The notes under the pieces: model-generated
Databases searched by the model: none
What the model was told of the DNA's origin: nothing
What the model saw: the letters and a program-made list of their open reading frames with translations, nothing else
Part shown: in pieces, positions 18,614-24,291 of the stretch
Position numbering within the stretch: position 1 is the stretch's first letter
Layout of the letters: each line of letters begins with the position of its first letter
Program-made: the position numbers and the translations under genes
Source: Amphimedon queenslandica
Lineage: Eukaryota > Porifera > Demospongiae > Haplosclerida > Niphatidae
NCBI RefSeq assembly: GCF_000090795.2
Contig: NW_003546691.1
Location: 1-24,291, forward strand
Direction of reading: 5' to 3'
Length of the DNA stretch: 24,291 nt

Positions 18614-18837
18614 AGTCAAGGAAGTGTTTCAATGATTATCATGCTGACAAAAACGGAATCACATCAGTCTTAGAAGCAAACTGGAAGATGCCTTTGTAGG
18701 AAAAGGTGTAGATGTGGGGAAAAATTTCACAAATGATTCTTGTAGTACAGTTGAAGATCAAAGTCTGCCTCAGCCACATGCAGATTCATAAATTGAATTT
18801 TTCAGAAAGAAGCAAATAGAAATGACAAAGAGAAGTG
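18614..18837 (+). CDS. Possible exon in the centre of element D
   Basis: Bounded by a good acceptor (TTATCTTTTCCAG) and a donor (AAGTG|GTATGT). Two frames look protein-like in turn: SRKCFNDYHADKNGITSVLE, then SKLEDAFVGKGVDVGKNFTN and VEDQSLPQPHADS followed by FFRKKQIEMTKRSG. A frameshift in the first third and a stop after HADS break it. It may be an exon of element D's own lost gene or of a host gene. No family is recognised. Confidence 0.25.
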
Positions 18838-18865
18838 GTATGTAACCTAATCATAACAAGTACAT

Positions 18866-19100
18866 TAAAAACATTAAAAATGGATATAAGTAAAAAACAA
18901 GAGGGTACTTGCAAACTGGTGGTGTAAGAAACCCTACGCCATTACATAAACAATATTACCTAAAAGCATTGCTACTACTACATGATAACTATGTGCAAGC
19001 CATGTGTGTCATGCAGTGGTGTCACCAGTTTGCAAGTACCCTCTTGTTTTATTACCTTTTTCATCCTACTACTATTCCATTTTTAATGTTTTTTATTTAC
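18866..19100. repeat. Inner palindrome 2 of element D (MITE-like)
   Basis: The 24 bases at 18898-18921 (beginning CAAGAGGGTACTTGCAAACT) are a perfect inverted copy of 19023-19046. The outer flanks ACATTAAAAATGG / CCATTTTTAATGTT continue the pairing. The 149-bp core has the form of a short MITE. A diverged relative occupies the same place in the other arm. Confidence 0.7.
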
Positions 19101-19779
19101 TTGTTTCCATTCATTTTTCTTAAACTAATAAATAACTTTTAGTTATGATTCTGTGGTTAGGTTCATTATAATCATGCTGATCACCTGCGCATAAATTAAT
19201 ATGGCGTCAAACCACAAATCCATGTTGTGCTGCAGCTGGAATTTGTCTTTAATTGTTCTCTGCCTTGCTTCTTTCTTAAGCCACATGTTCAGTCCTTGAA
19301 CCAAGCTTGATGTAAAAGCCAACTTGAGCGGTTCTCTGGCTTAAAAACTTCTGAGTTGATAGAAGATAAAAGAAGAAAAAGTTTGAAGAACTTTTCTGTG
19401 ACTTAAATTTGGGCCTATTCTCCATAAATGCTTTCGCTACGTTGCAGTCCACTTTGAAGGTACTAGGAGAATTGTTTAGTGAAAAAAAGCTTATCTAAGC
19501 CATTTATAAGGCTGTAGAATGTAAGATTAAAAAGCCATGTGTTTGAAAATATAAAATCAGCCGCCATCACGAAAAACCAACCTTATTTCGACATATAGGC
19601 TACCGCCAAGAGTATATAATGGAGGAGGAGAGTGTCTTACTTGCCTATACTGCATTAATGCATGAGCGCGTATCAGCTGAATATCACAATCCGTTTCACC
19701 TCTGTATACTATTTCTATGAATTTCATGAAGAAATGATTAGTCATCAGACTTGGGCGTGGTTACACGTGACAGGTGGGC

Positions 19780-19789
19780 ATGGCTTGAC
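19780..19789 (+). repeat. Candidate left terminal repeat of the P-type element
   Basis: ATGGCTTGAC here is an exact inverted match to GTCAAGCCAT at 23807-23816, placing both the transposase gene and the small convergent gene between them. Ten bases can match by chance, and I see no flanking duplication, so this is only a candidate. Confidence 0.25.
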
Positions 19790-20524
19790 GTGTTGATTAT
19801 TAATAATGGCAGATGCTGTGTGTACCTTCTCTGACTCCACTTCGATTGCTTCTACCTCAGCTCCTTCCTTGGATGCAATTAGAGAATGCTTTGAGAAGGA
19901 AGGTTATGTTGTTACATTGTGTAACTTTAACAAAGAGCCATGCCTAGTGATTCATCACAAGCACCTCTATGATCATCCTCCACTGGGCCCAACATCAAGA
20001 TGCAGGATAGTTATTAGAATGAATAAGGAATACACAGTGTATGTACTCCTTAGAGAAGAGGAGCATGGCAGTATTGTTGAATCACCAGTGAGGCCTGTTC
20101 GGGATCTTTGTAGTAAGTATTCCATCTATTCAGTCACACACAAATTTTGTCCCGGCATTACTGCTTTGTATTAACAATACAAAGAGATCATTCGATTTGA
20201 TATCAAAGGAGCATGTCAGGCTACAACACCATTCCTAAGTGTTGATTCAGTTTCATGTGAATTGTGGCATAAATTGCCATCAAATGCATCAAAAGAGCAG
20301 AGAGATTCTGAAGTTTTGCTATGTCGTCAGTGTGTTAGATTGAAATGTAATCTAGACAGACAAATGCGACGAACACAGGGAGAGAGTCCAACCAAGAGAA
20401 TAAAGAGACAGAGCTCTTCATCACGGGCAAGGATAAGTTACATGTCTCCTCAAAGCCACGCAAAAAGGAAGCAGAATGCCAAGATGGAAAAAGATAACGA
20501 TGTACGAAAGATACGCCAGTCTGC

Positions 20525-20528
20525 ATTT
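20525..20528. repeat. ATTT target duplication, left of MITE E
   Basis: ATTT here and at 20951-20954 flank MITE E. With one copy kept, the exon runs GCA TTT GGT GAA in the transposase frame. Confidence 0.65.
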
Positions 20529-20950
20529 GTGACCCAATATGAGAAAACCAGGCTATCTGCGGGAATTATCAATTAGAGATATGGCTTCTTAAAGTTGTGA
20601 CAGCGGTATCTTATCAAAACTGAGATTATACCAAAAATATATTGTATAAAGAATTTCCTTTCATTTGATACCAAGTTTGCCCTAAAATAACTTGAAAGAG
20701 GTCATTTACAGACCTTTCTTTTTGTTATGTACCATGTAAATAATGCAAGATATAATGATAAAAATGGTTATAACTCAATTTCATTCGTTTAGACTTCTTG
20801 TTGCATAAATATGCATAACTCAGCACCAGATGTGTCAAATGACATGGAAGAAGGACCAAAAGATAGGAAAAACTTTGCTTAATTAAGAAAACCATAAATC
20901 TCAATTTTAAATTTTGGAGCATATAGCCTGGTTTTCTCATATCGGGTCAC
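20529..20950. mobile_element. MITE E inside the P-type transposase exon
   Basis: A 422-bp non-coding element. Ends are inverted copies of about 29 bp with one mismatch: GTGACCCAATATGAGAAAAC on the left, and GTGACCCGATATGAGAAAAC on the complement of the right. It is flanked by ATTT on both sides. Reading through without it joins RKIRQSAF to GEVPLDTDQNDEICN in frame, so the borders are independently supported. The terminus GTGACC resembles the end of MITE-1 (GTGACCATAATTG), suggesting a related superfamily. Weak ORFs inside on either strand are not genes. Confidence 0.8.
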
Positions 20951-20954
20951 ATTT
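20951..20954. repeat. ATTT target duplication, right of MITE E
   Basis: Partner of 20525-20528; the transposase exon resumes at 20955. Confidence 0.65.
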
Positions 20955-23188
20955 GGTGAAGTTCCATTGGACACTGATCAAAATGATGAGATATGTAATG
21001 TTATTTCGGTTATTGAAGAGAAATGTGAGGCAGAATTGAAGCAACTATTTGCTGAAGGAGAGAAGCATGATGTGGTACATAGAATGAAGGAAATTTGGAA
21101 TAATGATAGGAATGAAGATACCCAGCAATATGAAAGGGATCAGAGCAAGAATAGTAAGTTTGAAAATAGTTATTGTTGACATCATCATTAATAACTTTTT
21201 AGAGACTGGCAGGAAATGCAATCGTTGGAGTGAAGTTACTATTAGAATTAGTAGGTTTTGCTTGTATCATTATTGTAACAATACCTTTTTCATTCACCTA
21301 TAGCATTAGCTGTTTATGCTCATAGCCCAGCTGGTTACGATGCATTGAAGTCCTCCAACATATTGCAGTTACCTTCAAGATCAACCCTTCAGTCTTATAC
21401 TGGAGCATTCCTCCATCAACCTCATGCCAACCATGATAGCATTTCAGAGCAAGTTGCTCAGTATCTGTTGCATTGCCACCAAAGAAAGCAAGAAGGAAAG
21501 GAAGAGTCGCAATAGGCTGGAGGTCTCATCTTTGATGAAGTTAAAGTCATTAGCCGGTTGCTTTGAAACTCAAGGAGCGATACAATTGTGGGTCTTTCTA
21601 TGAGTCATTCAGAGCAAGTATCACTTGCTGATGTTCATCAGTTACTGAAGGAGAATCATGCTGAGCAGACATCGTATATTTTACAATTTTTATGGAGAGA
21701 CCTTACTAGTAAGTTTGCATTATTCATGCTTTCTGTCACATGCTAGAGGTGAATTTGTTTTTAGGTGATTTTGACATCATTGGCCCATACTTTACATGTG
21801 CCAAGACACTTGACAGTAAATATTTGTATTCCTGTCTTATGGAAACCATCAAGTTGCTTTATTTACTTGGTCTGAAAACAGTAGTCATTTGTGATGGAGC
21901 ATCTTCCAACTTGGCCACAATCAAAGCAAGTCATGGTGCAAGTGGTGTTTATCAATTGAATAGAGGTACTACATGTAAATGCATGTAACAAACTAGGAAC
22001 AGTACTTATCATATATATTGTTAGATAAATCTGATCCTTACGAAGTCCATCCATCATTTGTTAACCCTTATGATCCTCCAAATTTGATGCACTGGATGAT
22101 ATGTCCCACACATCAAGTAAGAGCACAATGTGAATATCTTTCAAGCTTTCCCTTTTTATAGCTCAAGAATAATTATGATACATGCTCTCTTTTCTTCAAG
22201 AAATGGAGGTACCAAATGCTTTATCCTTGATGGCGTATTGTTTGGATGGGATGCCATAGCATCATTGTACAAGCGTGAATGTGACAGTGAGTAATGGGTT
22301 GACTTGAATGGTTCCCAAAATGAAGGAAGTTTTCATACTTCGTGATGCTTGCACTAAGCTGAATGTTGTACCAGCCAAAATATTGCAGGTAAGAACTTTC
22401 AGTTTCATGATAAATATGAGTGTACATGGCTTAATAGCAGGTACATGTATTGACAGAGTTGCTTCATTACATGACTGAGAATCCTGCTGTAATAGATGTT
22501 CCATGTGTCAAGAATACTCATCAAGTCCTAGAGGCCTGTCATAAGATATTTGAACAAGATTTTTGTCCCATGATAACGTTACTGATGTTGATTGTCATGT
22601 ATTACAATGAATTTGGGAGGGGTATCACTTTTTTACTAATTGGATTGATCAAGTCATAAATGAAGGTAGATGCAATGATACATTATGCCTGTACAACAAT
22701 GCTTTTACAGATTCCAATTTTGATCATGCAAGTCCAACACAAAAGAAATTTTTGGCATGGCAAAGTAAGCTTTTTGATTTTTGTTAATGTTTCATTTGAA
22801 AATTGTTTTGTTCCAATATAGCCTTTGACTTACTGAGGATTGATATATATGGTTTCAATGAATTTTGCAAAGATTTCTTTATAAGATTCCATGGATATTT
22901 TACTTCACCGTTACGCTTGTCGGGTTCAGCTATAGAATCGATATTTAGTCAGTACAAGTACTGTGCTGGAGAAAAACTAGATGCATCAAACTTTGCTACT
23001 GCTCGTGCATCAAACCTGATTCAGCAAACAGCAGCAAGTCACTATAGTGGAATTGGTTATCATAACGCCACTCTTTCTACAGCATCCCTCCCACTTAAGT
23101 AGAAATCTTATGGGAAAAAAAACTATAGTTATTATCCTTTACATGTACCCAATTCAAGTAACACAATAGTATACATTGGAATTTTGAT

Positions 23189-23194
23189 AATAAA
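23189..23194 (+). terminator. Polyadenylation signal candidate
   Basis: AATAAA about 90 bases after the last stop codon of the P-type transposase on the same strand. Such hexamers are frequent in AT-rich DNA, so support is positional only. Confidence 0.35.
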
Positions 23195-23203
23195 TACATA
23201 ACA

Positions 23204-23580
23204 CTATTTTTTGATACTGGGTTTGATGCGGCTTTGTAAATTGATGTGATTCGTTAAAAGTTTGTCCCTTAATTTTTGTCTAACTGTTGAAGCACTTCTT
23301 TTTTGTGATGCTCACAATTGTCTAGATGATGAAAACATTTCTTCAATTCTTATGTTGCAAAGTTTTCGTACTAATTCATTGTAGACATTATCTTCGGCAT
23401 CACCATGAATAAATTCATAGTCATCCAAAAGTCTCTCTTTTAAAAGTTTGTTGAAAGTAGCCTTTAAATTTTGTTGTTGAGCTAGTTGGGTATGAGCATC
23501 TTCACTAGATCATTTCTTTGTTCATCCAGGCCTTTAAGGTACTTTTGGATGAAATTTAATATTTTTTTAATTGCTGCCAT
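23204..23580 (-). pseudogene. Small convergent gene remnant beside the P-type transposase
   Basis: ATG at 23580 on the minus strand reads MAAIKKILNFIQKYLKGLDE and QRNDLV. After a one-base shift it continues THTQLAQQQNLKATFNK-like text (AHTQLAQQQNLKATFNKLLK), then LLDDYEFIHGDAEDNVYNEL and VRKLCNIRIEEMFSSSRQL. After a TGA the same frame runs on with ASQKRSASTVRQKLRDKLLT and NHINLQSRIKPSIKK to a TAG at 23204. Composition is helical and charged, clearly protein-like. It converges tail to tail with the transposase with only about 100 bp between stops. No family is recognised; it may be a second gene of the same element. Confidence 0.5.
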
Positions 23581-23589
23581 TTTATAGTA

Positions 23590-24291
23590 GAAAGAAGTTG
23601 TACAACTTGTGGTATTTTTAAATTTTTACCTTGCACTGTTTAGAAGTTATAGATCATTGAACTTTAAATAAATAAAAAAATTCCTGCATAACTTTGCATA
23701 CTTTTTATGCCATCATTAATCTTGTCATTTCTGAATACCTCTGTATATTATAAAACAGGCGGGAAAAATTAATTGCAAGGTGGGGTTAATTTATGACGTC
23801 ATATAAGTCAAGCCATTAATAAAAATGGCCACCAGTATGTATTTCCTGACTATTGTTTATTTAGCTGTTTCATCTGGTGAATGCAGGCTCTATGAAGCTC
23901 AAAAGCTAGCAATCGTGGCATAATGAATGCAAACACTCAATCAAGTATGTATGCAGTAAATGCTTTTGTGATACACTGACGTTTGAAAGTCACAAAACTT
24001 TATGAGAGATTGCAACCCTTTTTGCAAAACTTGAAAAACTTTTGCTAAATGATGCAACGTAAGTCAATAGAAAACAATATTATAAACACAATGATATTAC
24101 TAAAAATTAAAGTACTCTCATTATGTTCAAGAATTCTTTACTCAATTTTGATCCATTTTACAAAGTTTAGTAAAGTTTGTTGCATCTGACTATTGTGAAA
24201 AAAATTGAAAAAAGTATGTAATGTAGAAAAAGTATAAAGAAAACAATTTGTGTCCTGAAATATAAATTGTGTGTTTAGCCCGTTTTACCTT
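23590..24291. other. Stretch without a recognised gene
   Basis: AT-rich sequence with a TGACGTCA palindrome at 23794-23801 and the candidate terminal repeat at 23807-23816. An ATG at about 23826 (ATGGCCACCAG) opens only a short frame. From 23870 to the end I see nothing but simple AT-rich DNA with repeats of the AAAACTTGAAAAACTTTT kind. Confidence 0.4.

Larger units (their letters stand above)
17510..19605. mobile_element. Element D: fold-back element with about 550-bp arms
   Basis: The left arm (about 17510-18062) is repeated in inverted orientation at about 19066-19605. Shared landmarks include GGTTGGTTTTT, TTTTCAAACAC, ACAGCCTTATAAATGGCTTA, a run with AGGAGAATTG, CTGATCAGCATGA, CCTAACCACAGAATCATAA, GGAAACAAGTAAATAAAAAA and CATTAAAAATG. 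Near the inner end of each arm sits a smaller palindrome (18041-18316; 18866-19100). The centre (18320-18865) is unique. This resembles fold-back type elements, or a pair of related elements in opposite orientation. No transposase is recognised. I could not define target duplications. Confidence 0.65.
19806..23102 (+). pseudogene. P-element-type transposase, intron-containing, broken
   Basis: Start ATGGCAGATG at 19806. The N-terminal region (to about 20525) has FEKEGYVVTLCNFNKEPCL, SVTHKFCPGITALY and SCELWHKLPSNASKEQRDSE, then a basic SPTKRIKRQSSSSRARISYM. It is not a THAP zinc finger. The catalytic region follows: VTIRI-LAVYAHSPAGYDALKS, GGLIFDEVKVISRLL (first Asp), SDFDIIGPYFTCAKTL, LKTVVICDGASSNLATIKA (second Asp), MHWMICPTHQLKN, FILDGVLFGWDAIASLY, EVFILRDACTKLNVVPAKIL and SGSAIESIFSQYKYCAGEKL, whose Glu is the likely last catalytic residue. 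Short introns: 21154-21202, 21251-21303, 21709-21764, 21966-22024, 22117-22161, 22389-22440, 22765-22821. Damage: TAA 20172, TAG 21513, TGA 21564, frameshifts near 22290 and 22570, and MITE E. Confidence 0.75.

Noticed and set aside
18909..19142. 77-residue plus-strand ORF
   Set aside because: It spans the inner palindrome and arm of element D and is hydrophobic low-complexity text; no motif.
20335..20526. Minus-strand ORF at the P-type gene
   Set aside because: Antisense to the basic region of the transposase.
20725..20940. 71-residue minus-strand ORF inside MITE E
   Set aside because: It lies wholly in the non-coding MITE and starts in its inverted end.
21863..22504. Three minus-strand ORFs over the P-type transposase
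   Set aside because: All are antisense to exons with catalytic or conserved motifs of the transposase.
1..24291. tRNA, rRNA, CRISPR arrays, LTRs
   Set aside because: Looked for cloverleaf-like pairs, rRNA landmarks, regularly spaced identical repeats and TG...CA direct terminal repeats; none convincing. The tandem array at 3540-4640 is too degenerate and lacks spacers for CRISPR.

Overview
This window looks like transposon-dense, AT-rich nuclear DNA of an early-branching animal, most plausibly a sponge. The evidence is introns of about 45-59 bp with GT/AG ends, TA-flanked DNA transposons, MITEs, a P-element-type transposase, and protein families I associate from memory with sponge and cnidarian genomes. 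The organism is an inference. I see no rRNA, tRNA, CRISPR, operon or clear conserved host gene. Almost every recognisable coding stretch is a transposon gene carrying stops and frameshifts.

Layout. 1-500: a short acidic minus-strand ORF and a possible partner exon, with a CpG-richer patch upstream. 545-691: end fragment of a MITE family (MITE-1). 760-2130: T-rich degenerate repeat. 2230-3050: broken C-terminal part of a transposon protein. 3540-4640: tandem array of about 105-125 bp units, interrupted by a full MITE-1 copy (3858-4094). 4570-4800: minus-strand remnant resembling a Crypton/DUF3504 tyrosine recombinase. 4800-6270: no convincing gene. 6275-14065: element A, with inverted repeats of about 690 bp and a decayed multi-part gene. 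14100-15900: a reverse-transcriptase element remnant split by a second MITE-1 copy (15276-15506). 15900-17500: nothing recognised. 17510-19605: element D, a fold-back structure with arms of about 550 bp and nested smaller palindromes. 19806-23102: a P-element-type transposase pseudogene with seven short introns, interrupted by MITE E. 23204-23580: a small convergent minus-strand gene remnant. 23600-24291: nothing recognised.

The best-supported and most interesting structure is a nest. Element A's gene is cut at position 8192 by element B (8194-11398), flanked by TA and ending in inverted CTGTGTTTTCC repeats. Removing B with one TA brings the two halves of A's gene into the same reading frame. 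B carries a Tc1/IS630-type DDE transposase on the minus strand and a convergent plus-strand gene of a distinctive family whose C-terminus looks SHOCT-like. B is itself cut by element C (10615-11321, 37-bp inverted ends). A parallel case is MITE E (20529-20950), which sits inside the P-type transposase between ATTT duplications; taking it out joins the exon in frame. The window therefore preserves an insertion order: A, then B, then C; and P-type gene, then MITE E. All family assignments come from motif recognition in translations; no database search was run.
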